A stretch of DNA of 38,802 nt from contig NZ_BQXN01000023.1 of the NCBI RefSeq assembly GCF_045862745.1, positions 1 to 38,802 of the forward strand, given 5' to 3'. The notes under the pieces were generated by a model, which worked only from the letters and a program-made list of their open reading frames with translations, searched no databases and had not been told where the DNA came from. The position numbers were made by a program, and so were the translations under genes. This stretch comes from Furfurilactobacillus entadae (GTDB lineage: Bacteria > Bacillota > Bacilli > Lactobacillales > Lactobacillaceae). Every line of letters begins with the position of its first letter. Positions within the stretch are counted from its first letter, which is position 1. Shown one piece after another: positions 23,258 to 32,332 of the stretch.

Positions 23258-23458
23258 TACGAGCAAAACCTTTGGTGGAATCAGAAAACTGACAGCATGG
23301 TATATCACTCATGAATTAATATTTGTCACCGTTTTTTAAGAAGTGTGTCATTAAAAAACTGGTAAGATATTTGCTAAGCGGTTTCTTTTAGTTTCAACTT
23401 TACGGAGTTAAAAAATCACTTTACACAAATGAATTAATGGAAGTAGGATAAGCTTAGG

Positions 23459-26458
23459 ATGAACAAGGGAACACGAAATAAGGTAGATAATTTCGCAATT
23501 TTCATTGTCGCTTTGTGGATGACAATTATTTTGAATCAACTTTTTTTCGGGGCAGCAGGGATCCTTAATGACATTTCGAATCCAGCTAACAATGTAATTT
23601 CTAAACGGTGGCTAGTAGCCAACTTGGTGAAGTATTTGCTAAATGCTGGGCAAGCAATGTTATTTATTTGGATTGGCTACTCAGCAGGCAGCCAAAAGCG
23701 GGCGCTAAAAGTGGTTGTGACCAGTTGGTTAACAACCATTTTTGTCGGCTTTTTGGGGCTTTTGGGGTGGATGACTGCTGGCCAGTCAATGGGTTCTGGA
23801 ACATTATGGCAAATATTTTTACCGATAATGCGAAATTCATATCCGTTGCTAACAGCAGCAGGAATTAGTGTGTTAGTAGCACCATTATTGACGAAAATCA
23901 GCGGTCACTATGTACGATTACTATGGCTCATCGTAGCGTTAGCATTTGGATTGCCGATGATTTTGAATCAAGATCTTTGGTGTTTTAATAATGGCGTTAA
24001 CGTCATTAACTCAGTTTTATTGACCATGATTGGGGTATTAGTAAAGGTCAGACCGATTAAACTAGCGCACAGAAAGTGGTTATGGATAAGTGGTTGTTTT
24101 ACCATTTTGGCGGGTGGATTAATGCTGATGATGATTCCTATCTCAGACACTGCACACCAAAACATTTCAACCGTTAATCGGTTCGTTACACAAAATTCAT
24201 TGTTAACGATAGGGCTATCAGTTGCTACATTTCTTTATTTAATTAAGCTGAATCCATCGGTTAAAAAAAATCGCCAAAGTGTGTGGCAGCCGACCGGTTC
24301 GTTATTAGTGGTGACAACGATTGTTTTATTAGGGAACCCGACCTTTAATGATCTTTTGAATAAGACGTTTGGTTTTACCGTTCCGAGTCTTTATCGAAAG
24401 AAGTTATTGTTGTTTTTAGGATTGTGCGTTGGCATCCTGGTTGTGACGTATGTTGTTTCAATCATGATGAAACTGATAGTTAAAACAAAGTGGTGGCAAC
24501 AACTTGTTAATCAAATAGTGATGGTGATTAATGATGTTTGGACAAAACCAAGCGCTGTTACGACCGGAAGAATTAAAGAATGGATCCTTAAACACCGTCG
24601 TGGCTTGTGGACAACAGGGGCATTTTACGGATTGGCATTAGCGTCCATCACATTAATGAATACAACGGGAAGTTACGTTAATCTTTTTTTCTACACAGTG
24701 CTATTCAGAGAGCCGGTTCTCTGGTTTAACATCTTATTTATTGCTTCTTTCTTTTGGTTATTGCTGGCATTAACGAAGCGATACTGGGTTTCACTGTTGA
24801 CCACGATTACAGCGGTTGTCATTGTGATCATCGCTAACGTGCTTAAAATCAAGACGCGGGAAGAACCAATCTTACCATCTGATATGGCAGAAGCTAAGGC
24901 ATTGGGAAGCCTGCTAAAGATGGTTGGACTAGACGTTGTTATAAGTAGTGTGGTTTTAATCGTCGTTCTTGCTGTTGTGATGATCTGGCTGGAGTTGCGC
25001 GTTCCTCAACAATTAAACTTATCATTACGCTCTCGTGGGGTATTGGTGTTGGTTGCATTTGTTACTTTTGGATCAACATTTTTTTGGAATCATAATCATT
25101 CAGTTTTTATGGGTGTTACCAACGTTGTTGATGATTCGCGAGAATTTTTTAACCAAGAAGAGGGTGCGCAAAAAAACGGACCAATTATTCAGTTTTTAAA
25201 TAATGTTGACGTATCTGTGATGCCTGAACCAGATGGTTATTCTAAGACTGAGATTGATCGAATTGTGCGGCGGTATCAGCATGAAGCAACAACAATTAAC
25301 CGGACTCGAACGGGCACATTGAAAAACCAAACGGTAATCATGAACCTCAGCGAAAGTTTTTCTAATCCAAATCGAGTGCCTAATTTGACAGTGACGCCGA
25401 ACCCAATCCCGTACATTACAAAGTTAAAAAAACAAACAACTTCAGGATTGATGTTGAGTTCCGGTTATGGTGGTGGAACGGCTAATATGGAGTATCAGGC
25501 GTTAACGGGGATGGCAATTAGTAACTTTTCACCAACATTACCAACACCATATACGCAATTAGTGACGACTTTGAAGCAAGCACCAGCGCTTACGAATCAA
25601 TTTGACTATTCATCTGCAATTCATCCTTACATTGGCGTTTACTATAATCGGGTTGCTGTTTATAAAAAGTTTAATTTTAATAAATTTGCTTACGTGGGCA
25701 GTAAATATCCAATTAAAAACCAATATAAAATTGGGACAAGCGACTATTTGTCTGATAAAACGGCCTATGCAAATACGCTTAAGCAAATCAATGCACGTAA
25801 AGGTGGCCAATTTATCAACCTAGTGACGATGCAAAATCATTATCCGTTTACTGACAAGTATCCGGTTCATGATTATACAGCTTCCGGAACGGCGTTCACC
25901 TCTGACCAAGGGCAGCAGCAAATCGAGACTTACGCACAGGGGTTATCCTATACTGATACGGCTGTTAAAGCGTTTAAGCAGAAGCTCGATAAGATAAAAA
26001 AGCCGATTATCTGGGTTTGGTATGGTGATCACTTGGCTAGCCTTTACGATGGTGATTCAATGACCAAATACGGGCTTCGGTTGCATGAAACAGATTATTT
26101 TATTTATGCCAACAAGTACTCGCGAACACATGGTTATAAACAATCTAATGATGCATATGTTAGCTCAAATGATTTTTCAGCGATGACCATGGAACAAGCA
26201 AACACCAAAGTTTCACCATATTATGCATTATTAACGCGTGTTCATCAGCAATTGCCAGCGTTAACGGTGAACACTTCTGTCGGCAATACAGGTTCCTTCT
26301 TGAATGGAAGTGCACAGTTTGTAAACCACCGCGGCCGAATCGTTTCAGAAGAATCACTGACGAAACATCAGCGGCAGTTGTTGCATGACTACCGGTTGAT
26401 TCAATACGATATTGTGGCTGGTAAGCAATACGCGTTAAAGACGCATTTTATGAAGTAG
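23459..26458 (+). CDS. Large LTA-synthase-like phosphoglycerol transferase with extra N-terminal membrane domain
   Basis: A 999-residue membrane protein. The C-terminal 400 residues are an alkaline-phosphatase-superfamily sulfatase-type domain like LtaS: glutamate E632 in LSESFSNP, the likely nucleophile T674 in GGGTANMEYQALTG, and D857-H858 in WYGDHLASLYD. Five helices at about 390-555 match the normal LtaS membrane part. Residues 1-340 add about ten more helices, beyond the ~650-700 residues of LtaS. This extension resembles acyltransferase-3-type membrane bundles in size and topology, but I cannot see the usual R/H active-site pair. It probably transfers glycerol phosphate or a related group to an envelope glycan. 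A canonical ltaS is at 36124, so this is a paralogue with a distinct job. Confidence 0.8.
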   Translation: MNKGTRNKVDNFAIFIVALWMTIILNQLFFGAAGILNDISNPANNVISKRWLVANLVKYLLNAGQAMLFIWIGYSAGSQKRALKVVVTSWLTTIFVGFLGLLGWMTAGQSMGSGTLWQIFLPIMRNSYPLLTAAGISVLVAPLLTKISGHYVRLLWLIVALAFGLPMILNQDLWCFNNGVNVINSVLLTMIGVLVKVRPIKLAHRKWLWISGCFTILAGGLMLMMIPISDTAHQNISTVNRFVTQNSLLTIGLSVATFLYLIKLNPSVKKNRQSVWQPTGSLLVVTTIVLLGNPTFNDLLNKTFGFTVPSLYRKKLLLFLGLCVGILVVTYVVSIMMKLIVKTKWWQQLVNQIVMVINDVWTKPSAVTTGRIKEWILKHRRGLWTTGAFYGLALASITLMNTTGSYVNLFFYTVLFREPVLWFNILFIASFFWLLLALTKRYWVSLLTTITAVVIVIIANVLKIKTREEPILPSDMAEAKALGSLLKMVGLDVVISSVVLIVVLAVVMIWLELRVPQQLNLSLRSRGVLVLVAFVTFGSTFFWNHNHSVFMGVTNVVDDSREFFNQEEGAQKNGPIIQFLNNVDVSVMPEPDGYSKTEIDRIVRRYQHEATTINRTRTGTLKNQTVIMNLSESFSNPNRVPNLTVTPNPIPYITKLKKQTTSGLMLSSGYGGGTANMEYQALTGMAISNFSPTLPTPYTQLVTTLKQAPALTNQFDYSSAIHPYIGVYYNRVAVYKKFNFNKFAYVGSKYPIKNQYKIGTSDYLSDKTAYANTLKQINARKGGQFINLVTMQNHYPFTDKYPVHDYTASGTAFTSDQGQQQIETYAQGLSYTDTAVKAFKQKLDKIKKPIIWVWYGDHLASLYDGDSMTKYGLRLHETDYFIYANKYSRTHGYKQSNDAYVSSNDFSAMTMEQANTKVSPYYALLTRVHQQLPALTVNTSVGNTGSFLNGSAQFVNHRGRIVSEESLTKHQRQLLHDYRLIQYDIVAGKQYALKTHFMK

Positions 26459-26524
26459 ATTAGAGGTCTGATTGATCGTTGGGCTGGATTGAGAGTCCCC
26501 GCTAATTTAATCGCAGACTTTCAG

Positions 26525-26553
26525 TTGCACCTTGATTTAAGATTGTTCATAAT
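26525..26553 (+). promoter_or_regulatory. Promoter of the yfhO gene
   Basis: TTGCAC (26525-26530), 17-bp spacer, CATAAT (26548-26553). It gives yfhO its own transcription start about 50 bases before its ATG. Confidence 0.6.
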
Positions 26554-26610
26554 GAAAGAATTGATGGGTTGCCATCATTAACCTAGTGGATAATTAAAGG
26601 AGCACGACTC

Positions 26611-29541
26611 ATGATGAAGTTTTCATTTGCACAACGTTCGAAGGGAAAACTTTATGGTGGGTACGTGCTCTTTTTCTGTCTTTTTTTTGCAGTGACGTAC
26701 GGTGTTGACCTCATGTTTGGGTACTCATTAATCTCGACACACGATGTCCTTCATCAGCATGTCCCGATTATGTTGTCGTACCGGCAATTACTGGTTGACT
26801 GGTTGCATCATTTGGCGGCAGGGCCGACCCAGTGGTCCTGGCACATTGGCCTTGGTGCAGATACCGTTCAAACGTTTTCCTACTATGTTATTGGCGATCC
26901 GTTTGCTTATTTGAGTCTCCTTTTTAAAAAATCCTCATTGATCTTGGGGTTCCAGATCATTTCCATCCTGCGCGTTTTTTGTGCGGGACTAAGTTTCACA
27001 TATTGTGCTAGCCATTTACGTCTGAAAAATTGGAGTATTTGGCTGGGTGCGTTGGTGTACCTGAGCAGTGGCTTTGCCATCTACGCCAGTCTGTTTCAAC
27101 CGTTCTTTATTAATGCGTTGATTTTACTACCGTTACTCATTGTTGCAATTGAAGCTGTGCTTCAAGGACGGTCAGCGTGGGGCTTTGGGATTGTCGTGTA
27201 CTTTGCGATTGCGGTTAACTTTTATTTGGCCGCACTTTTAGCCGTTGGCGGGATCGTGTATCTGGTGCTTCGCTGGTGCGAACTACCACAACCCTTTAGT
27301 AAACGAAATTGGCGAAATTTGGGCCGATTAGCGGTGAGCGGATTACTTGGCGCAGTAACCACCGCCTGGATTACTGTTCCTGAATTGGCTGCGTTGCAAG
27401 CATCACCACGCTTTGACGTTCCGTTTGCCAGTGGCATGAAGTTTTATTCCTTACAGTACTATTTGAGTTTGCCGAGTGCGCTAGTGGGTAACGTTAATGT
27501 CGACCCGTTTTGGTTAAACACACTTTCCGTTAACATGCTGCTGTTGGTCGTTATTTGGACGTTGCTGCACCATCGCCAGTTTCCATTGGTCAGTCGCACG
27601 ATGATCCTTGCTGCGGTCATGGCATTATTGCCAATGTTTGCCGCAACGTTAAACGGGGCGACGTCGCCCTCAAATCGGTGGCTGTTCTTAATGTCATTAC
27701 CGATGGCATTAATGATTGCGACCTTTAGCGAACAATTAGGGGAAATGACCCTGGAAGACTGGCTCCCGATTTTGAAATGGACGGGTGTTGTCTTGATTCT
27801 GATGTTGATCAGTGCGGTCATCATGCAGGGCACTTCAACAACCTTGTTACCACAATTATTATTTCTGGTGGTCTACGCAGGAATTTTTGTCGCTGGGACG
27901 GTTCGGCCGGCGTTACTGAAACCGCGTGTCTTGTTGTCATTAGTGGTGGTGAACATCTTTGTTGCGTTTAACTTTGAAAATACGGCGTATGACATTCATC
28001 AATTCCTCCCCCGTGGGGAAGCAGCGACCCTAATTAATGAGCCGTACGGAACGGCGCCAAGTGCGCTTGCCTCACAACCAACGTTAGCGGCGCAGGCTGG
28101 GGAAACAACGCCAAACGCACCAAGTTTTTACCGCTCCAGCAATGTGAGCAACTTTGTGACGGCGGGGGATTCCGCGGCAGCCGAAGATAACATTATCGCG
28201 AACAATTTTTTAACGACCCAATCAAACACGAGCTCGTTTTATTCGTTACAAAATGGGGCCTTAACCCAGTTTAGTCACGATTTATTGAACAACCAGCGGG
28301 AATTGAACTTACCGATTCAACAGTTTGATGATCGAACCCGGGTCCTAAACTTCTTGGGCGTACGCGATCTTTACGCAAATTCACCGCTATCATCTGAAAC
28401 AAACCTTCCGGCGAATTATGAACCGGCGTACGGCGAGACAACTCGTTTAAATGAAGGTTTCTATGGGCAGAATGGGGATGTTCAGGTTTATCAAACGACG
28501 GCTAACTTTCCGCTGGTCTATTTTCAACCGCATGTCATTAGTAATCAAACTTACACAGCAATGGACGCCAATGAAAAGGAAGCCAGTTTATCGGCAGCGA
28601 CGGCGATTGCAGATCCAAGTGGACTGAAGCAAACGACACTGACGCCACAGAGTGTTGTTATTCCGTACCAAATGTATGATAGTCAGGAAAATCTTGTCAG
28701 CACCAGCGGATTGGCACATACGAACAAGAATGATGCCTATACACTGTATATCCCGCATGCAAAGCAGTACGCGGGAATGGAAGTTCGCGCACTAATCACG
28801 GATGTGACGTATAATGAACCCAGTTTGCGTGATCGAATTGCCATTGATAAGCTCTCGTCGGGTGGACTAAATGGGGTGTTGTCCTCCGGCAGTAATCAAA
28901 CGGATGTTCACGGGACGTGGGATGCCTTCAAACGGGATGTTGCCGTTGGTTCACCGAACAAGGCGTGGCGGATCACCATTACTAATGGTGATGTAACGAA
29001 CTCATTGGCCCAAATTCCTGAAACCAATTTGAGTGAGTTTGAACCAACAACGGCCGGGGTTTTAAACCTTGGCTGGGTTGGTAAACATCAACTAACGAAC
29101 GGGATGAAGCTACAACTGGGGCAGGTCGGTCAATACACGTTTAAACTGCAACTTGTGGGCTTACCAATGGCGAGTGCTTATGATAAACAAGTTCAACAAA
29201 TTCAACGAAACGGCTTGCAACAATTAAAATTGGGTCATAACCGGGTAACTGGACATGTGACAACGACGCAGGCCGGCGTCCTGACCTCCTCCATTCCGTA
29301 TGCGAAGGGCTGGTCTGCAACGATTAACGGCCGGCCCGCAAAAATTATCAAAACAGACCGAGCCTTTGTCGGAATCAAACTGTTAAAAGCCGGTCATCAG
29401 CAGGTGGTGTTAACCTACCACACACCAGGACTAACGGTGGGCGCACTGATCACCGGAGTAATGGTTGTGCTTCTGGGGCTTCTTGCGAGCGGGTTGGCTG
29501 TTAGCCGGCTCATTGACCGTCGATCGAAAGGAAATGAATGA
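26611..29541 (+). CDS. YfhO-family membrane protein (GT-C type glycosyltransferase)
   Basis: A 976-residue membrane protein of the YfhO family. About 12-13 helices fill the first ~450 residues, then comes a large outer domain (about 460-940), then a last helix and a basic tail. The early loop HDVLHQHVPIMLSYR..L between helices 1 and 2 and the GLGADTVQTFSYYVIGDPF segment match the family. The C-terminal PYAKGWSATINGRPAKI followed by a VLTY strand is also typical. In Bacillus and Listeria, YfhO/GtlB-type proteins transfer sugars from polyprenyl phosphate to lipoteichoic acid outside the membrane. AGGAG stands eight bases before the ATG at 26611. Confidence 0.9.
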   Translation: MMKFSFAQRSKGKLYGGYVLFFCLFFAVTYGVDLMFGYSLISTHDVLHQHVPIMLSYRQLLVDWLHHLAAGPTQWSWHIGLGADTVQTFSYYVIGDPFAYLSLLFKKSSLILGFQIISILRVFCAGLSFTYCASHLRLKNWSIWLGALVYLSSGFAIYASLFQPFFINALILLPLLIVAIEAVLQGRSAWGFGIVVYFAIAVNFYLAALLAVGGIVYLVLRWCELPQPFSKRNWRNLGRLAVSGLLGAVTTAWITVPELAALQASPRFDVPFASGMKFYSLQYYLSLPSALVGNVNVDPFWLNTLSVNMLLLVVIWTLLHHRQFPLVSRTMILAAVMALLPMFAATLNGATSPSNRWLFLMSLPMALMIATFSEQLGEMTLEDWLPILKWTGVVLILMLISAVIMQGTSTTLLPQLLFLVVYAGIFVAGTVRPALLKPRVLLSLVVVNIFVAFNFENTAYDIHQFLPRGEAATLINEPYGTAPSALASQPTLAAQAGETTPNAPSFYRSSNVSNFVTAGDSAAAEDNIIANNFLTTQSNTSSFYSLQNGALTQFSHDLLNNQRELNLPIQQFDDRTRVLNFLGVRDLYANSPLSSETNLPANYEPAYGETTRLNEGFYGQNGDVQVYQTTANFPLVYFQPHVISNQTYTAMDANEKEASLSAATAIADPSGLKQTTLTPQSVVIPYQMYDSQENLVSTSGLAHTNKNDAYTLYIPHAKQYAGMEVRALITDVTYNEPSLRDRIAIDKLSSGGLNGVLSSGSNQTDVHGTWDAFKRDVAVGSPNKAWRITITNGDVTNSLAQIPETNLSEFEPTTAGVLNLGWVGKHQLTNGMKLQLGQVGQYTFKLQLVGLPMASAYDKQVQQIQRNGLQQLKLGHNRVTGHVTTTQAGVLTSSIPYAKGWSATINGRPAKIIKTDRAFVGIKLLKAGHQQVVLTYHTPGLTVGALITGVMVVLLGLLASGLAVSRLIDRRSKGNE

Positions 29542-29542
29542 G

Positions 29543-29725
29543 ATGAATGAAGACTATGCAGCAAAATTGGAACAATTGCACGACGGCACGTTGGATGAAT
29601 TGACGGTTACGCCTGATCAGTTCATGGCGTTTCAACAGGCGTTAATGAACGTGGAGTATCGGCAACGAATTGTGGGTGCTGCAACGCGCGGCGGGGAAGT
29701 AACGTACCATTACCAAACGGATTAA
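29543..29725 (+). CDS. Small uncharacterised protein, 60 residues
   Basis: An acidic soluble protein (MNEDYAAKLEQLHDGTLDELTVTP... then MAFQQALMNVEYRQRIVGAATRGGEVTYHY). I do not recognise a named family. The start was set at ATG 29543, ten bases after AAAGGA at 29527-29532, right after the yfhO stop. The in-frame ATG at 29534 is too close to that site, and a longer frame from 29465 would lie inside yfhO. Tight coupling suggests cotranslation with yfhO; no function can be claimed. Confidence 0.7.
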   Translation: MNEDYAAKLEQLHDGTLDELTVTPDQFMAFQQALMNVEYRQRIVGAATRGGEVTYHYQTD

Positions 29726-29774
29726 GTGATGGACTAAAGGCGATTCCTCAACTAAATAAAGTGTTTGTGAAGTG

Positions 29775-29823
29775 AAGTTAACCCCGTCAAGCTGGTTGGT
29801 AATCAGTTTGACGGGGTTAACTT
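29775..29823 (+). terminator. 16-bp hairpin downstream of the 60-residue gene, no T-run
   Basis: The stem is perfect (arms at 29775-29790 and 29808-29823) with four consecutive C-G pairs, but CTTGTCATGG follows it instead of T. It could end transcription inefficiently or serve as an mRNA 3' stabiliser. Confidence 0.5.
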
Positions 29824-29931
29824 GTCATGGGGGAACACTGTTGAGGCCGTCTTTAAGCGCGATGATAAGGACGCTCACTGCGACTAAAAAAAGTTTTAGG
29901 GTCTAGACCATTGATGTGATAAGGTTAACAA

Positions 29932-29945
29932 TGGTAACGCTTACT
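29932..29945 (+). promoter_or_regulatory. Weak cre-like site upstream of ptsH
   Basis: TGGTAACGCTTACT matches the CcpA consensus TGWAANCGNTNWCA at 11 of 14 positions and lies about 28 bp upstream of the ptsH -35. Low support. Confidence 0.25.
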
Positions 29946-29973
29946 TTGTGCAAATAAATTCATTTGCGAAAGC

Positions 29974-30003
29974 TTGTATTTTGTAAAAAACATATGCTAC
30001 TAT
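29974..30003 (+). promoter_or_regulatory. ptsH promoter
   Basis: TTGTAT (29974-29979), 18-bp spacer, TACTAT (29998-30003), with a nearby alternative -10 TATGAT at 30001-30006. A small GCCG/CGGC hairpin lies in the leader before AGGAG. Confidence 0.5.
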
Positions 30004-30087
30004 GATACAGAAGGTGATTGGTAAATCGCCGTTTTCACGGCAAAGAAATCCCTTACAAATTTAAGAGAACTAAGGAGATTAATTATT

Positions 30088-30354
30088 ATGGAATCTAAAG
30101 ACTTTCACGTTATTGCAGACACAGGTTTACACGCACGTCCAGCCACTTTGCTGGTTCAGACTGCTTCCAAGTTTTCTTCAGAAATTAACTTGGCTTACGA
30201 TGGCAAGTCAGTTAACTTGAAGTCAATCATGGGTGTTATGTCACTTGGTGTTGGTAAAGATGCTGATGTAACAATCTCAGCTGAAGGCGCTGACGAAAAA
30301 GACGCCATCAACGCAATTTCAGAAACCATGACAAAAGAAGGTTTGTCTGACTAA
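30088..30354 (+). CDS. ptsH: Phosphocarrier protein HPr
   Basis: An 88-residue phosphocarrier of the sugar phosphotransferase system. The active-site His15 is in LHARPATLL and the regulatory Ser46 in KSIMGVMSLG, which HPr kinase phosphorylates to trigger CcpA control in Firmicutes. AGGAG lies 11 bases before the ATG. Its stop overlaps the ptsI start (TAATG), so the two genes are translationally coupled. Confidence 0.98.
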   Translation: MESKDFHVIADTGLHARPATLLVQTASKFSSEINLAYDGKSVNLKSIMGVMSLGVGKDADVTISAEGADEKDAINAISETMTKEGLSD

Positions 30355-32084
30355 TGACTCAGAAGCTTAGCGGGATTGCCGCAAGTAATGGTGTTGCCGT
30401 TGCTTCGGCCTACATGTTAGTTGATCCGGACTTAACGTTTGAAAAGAAGACGATTTCCGATGTTGATGCTGAAAAGGCACGGTTGCACAGTGCTTTAGAT
30501 GCTTCAATTGAAGAACTGCAACAGATTAAAGCCGTTGCTGAAAAGAATTTGGGTGCTGAAGAAGCTGAAGTTTTTGAAGCGCACATCACGATTCTGACCG
30601 ATCCAGAAATGATTGGGCAGATGGAAAGCAAGATCGATTCTGATAAGGTTAATGCCGAACAAGCACTGAAGGAGATCACGGATTCATTTATTATGATCTT
30701 TGAAGGCATGACCGATAATGCTTATATGCAGGAACGGGCAGCTGACGTACGTGACGTAACCAAACGGGTTATGAGTCACTTGCTGGGTAAGAATTTACCC
30801 AATCCTGCTTTGATTAACTCTGAAGTAATCATCGTGGCTCACGATTTGACGCCTAGTGATACCGCACAACTGGACCGGAAGTACGTTAAGGGCTTCATTA
30901 CGGATCTTGGTGGGCGGACATCACATTCGGCAATTATGAGTCGGACCCTGGAAATTCCTGCTGTCGTTGGGACTGAAATTGCCACAACGGCCATTAAGCA
31001 AGGTGACCAGGTGATTGTTGACGGTCTTGATGGTGTCGGTGTTGTTGATCCATCAGCTGATGACATTGCGACCTTCACCAAAAAGGGTGATGATTTCACT
31101 AAGCAAAAGGCTGAATGGGATAAATTACGTGACCAACCATCCGTTTCTAAGGATGGCAAGTCATTCACGATTGCTGCAAACATTGGGACTCCCGATGACA
31201 TCACTGCTGTTAATGATAACGGTGGGGAAGCAGTTGGCTTATTCCGTTCAGAGTTCCTGTACATGGATAGCTCTGAATTACCCGATGAAGAGACTCAATT
31301 CAAGGCCTACAAAAAGGCCGCCGAAGACATGCACGGTAAGCAAGTGGTTGTTCGGACCATGGATATTGGTGGGGACAAACACCTTGACTACTTACCATTG
31401 CCTGAAGAAATGAATCCGTTCTTGGGTTACCGGGCCATTCGGATCAGTTTGAACCAACCAGACTTATTCCGGCCACAGTTGCGGGCATTATTGCGTGCCT
31501 CTGCCTTTGGGAACATTGCAATTATGTTCCCAATGATCGGAACGGTTGACGAATTCAAACGTGCACGAGCAATCTATGATGAAGAACGTCAAAACCTCAT
31601 TAACGATGGCGTCAAAGTGGCTGACCACATGGACGTCGGAATGATGATGGAAGTGCCGGCGGCGGTCCTAATTGCGGACAAGTTGGCTAAGTATGCAGAC
31701 TTCTTCAGTATTGGAACCAATGATTTGATTCAATACACCTTTGCTGCTGACCGTGGTAATGAACACGTGTCTTACTTGTATCAACCACTCAACCCATCGT
31801 TGTTACGGTTAATTAAACAAGTGATTGACGCGGCTCATGCTGAAGGTAAGTGGGCAGGGATGTGTGGTGAAATGGCCGGCGACCAGGTTGCCGTTCCATT
31901 GTTAATGGGCATGGGCTTGGACGAGTACTCAATGAGTGCAACGTCAATGCTTCAAACTCGTTCATTAATGAAGCGGTTAGACACTGTTTCAACAGCATCC
32001 TTGGTCGAAAAGGCTCTTGATGCGGAAACAAACGATGAAGTGACCGCTCTTGTTAATGACTACATGAAACAAATTGTTGATTAG
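30354..32084 (+). CDS. ptsI: Phosphoenolpyruvate-protein phosphotransferase (enzyme I)
   Basis: A 576-residue enzyme I that transfers phosphate from PEP to HPr. The phosphorylated His191 is in GGRTSHSAIMSR, and the PEP-binding barrel carries LFRSEFLYMD, GYRAIRISL, MMMEVPAA and the C-terminal GMCGEMAGD motif with its catalytic cysteine. Length and organisation match the family. The start ATG overlaps the ptsH stop by one base. A terminator follows after about 16 bases. Confidence 0.98.
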   Translation: MTQKLSGIAASNGVAVASAYMLVDPDLTFEKKTISDVDAEKARLHSALDASIEELQQIKAVAEKNLGAEEAEVFEAHITILTDPEMIGQMESKIDSDKVNAEQALKEITDSFIMIFEGMTDNAYMQERAADVRDVTKRVMSHLLGKNLPNPALINSEVIIVAHDLTPSDTAQLDRKYVKGFITDLGGRTSHSAIMSRTLEIPAVVGTEIATTAIKQGDQVIVDGLDGVGVVDPSADDIATFTKKGDDFTKQKAEWDKLRDQPSVSKDGKSFTIAANIGTPDDITAVNDNGGEAVGLFRSEFLYMDSSELPDEETQFKAYKKAAEDMHGKQVVVRTMDIGGDKHLDYLPLPEEMNPFLGYRAIRISLNQPDLFRPQLRALLRASAFGNIAIMFPMIGTVDEFKRARAIYDEERQNLINDGVKVADHMDVGMMMEVPAAVLIADKLAKYADFFSIGTNDLIQYTFAADRGNEHVSYLYQPLNPSLLRLIKQVIDAAHAEGKWAGMCGEMAGDQVAVPLLMGMGLDEYSMSATSMLQTRSLMKRLDTVSTASLVEKALDAETNDEVTALVNDYMKQIVD

Positions 32085-32099
32085 TTGAACGATTAGGGG

Positions 32100-32131
32100 G
32101 AACCAGTCCATTTATGGGCTGGTTCTTTTTT
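32100..32131 (+). terminator. Terminator of ptsHI
   Basis: Stem GAACCAGTCC (32100-32109) with GGGCTGGTTC (32116-32125), loop ATTTAT, then six T. Confidence 0.93.
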
Positions 32132-32235
32132 GTGGAAAAGTTAATTTTTAGCATTAAATGGTTGATTGGCAACGTTGTGATTGGCATCGCATGGTGGACT
32201 AGTTTAGAATGATTAGGAATAGACATCATTCGGAT

Positions 32236-32264
32236 TTGCTATCTTTGCAGCCAATCCGTATAAT
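32236..32264 (+). promoter_or_regulatory. Promoter of lafA
   Basis: TTGCTA (32236-32241), 17-bp spacer, TATAAT (32259-32264). Transcription would begin near 32271, which rules out the earliest in-frame start and supports the GTG at 32333. Confidence 0.75.
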
Positions 32265-32332
32265 GTAACTTGATTATTTTAATGGATGAAACAATGAACT
32301 TGACGACTGACGAAGAGGAAGGGGGCACCAGC

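Larger units (their letters stand above)
23076..23458. other. Divergent control region between clpE and the large LTA-synthase-like gene
   Basis: This 383-bp gap holds the clpE promoter, CtsR box and CIRCE (separate entries). It also has an inverted repeat GGTTGGT/ACCAACC (about 23136-23168) in the clpE leader. Toward the plus-strand gene the best promoter guess is TTGTCA, 17 bp, TGTCAT in 23326-23354, which is weak. No ORF is seen. Confidence 0.5.
29726..30087. other. Intergenic region between the yfhO operon and ptsH
   Basis: The 362-bp region contains a 16-bp perfect inverted repeat (AAGTTAACCCCGTCAA at 29775-29790 with its complement at 29808-29823). It lacks a T-run, so it may be a weak terminator. 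A degenerate cre-like sequence lies at 29932-29945, and the ptsH promoter and leader follow. No ORF is supported. Confidence 0.5.

Noticed and set aside
29465..29542. Longer start for the small gene after yfhO
   Set aside because: It would begin deep inside yfhO, and its first residues are translated membrane-helix codons of yfhO in another frame.
30839..31264. 141-residue minus-strand frame inside ptsI
   Set aside because: Opposite the conserved ptsI gene, without a ribosome site or recognisable protein features.
32270..32332. Upstream start for lafA
   Set aside because: It coincides with the predicted transcription start, lacks a ribosome site and adds residues absent from the family; the GTG at 32333 has a strong site.
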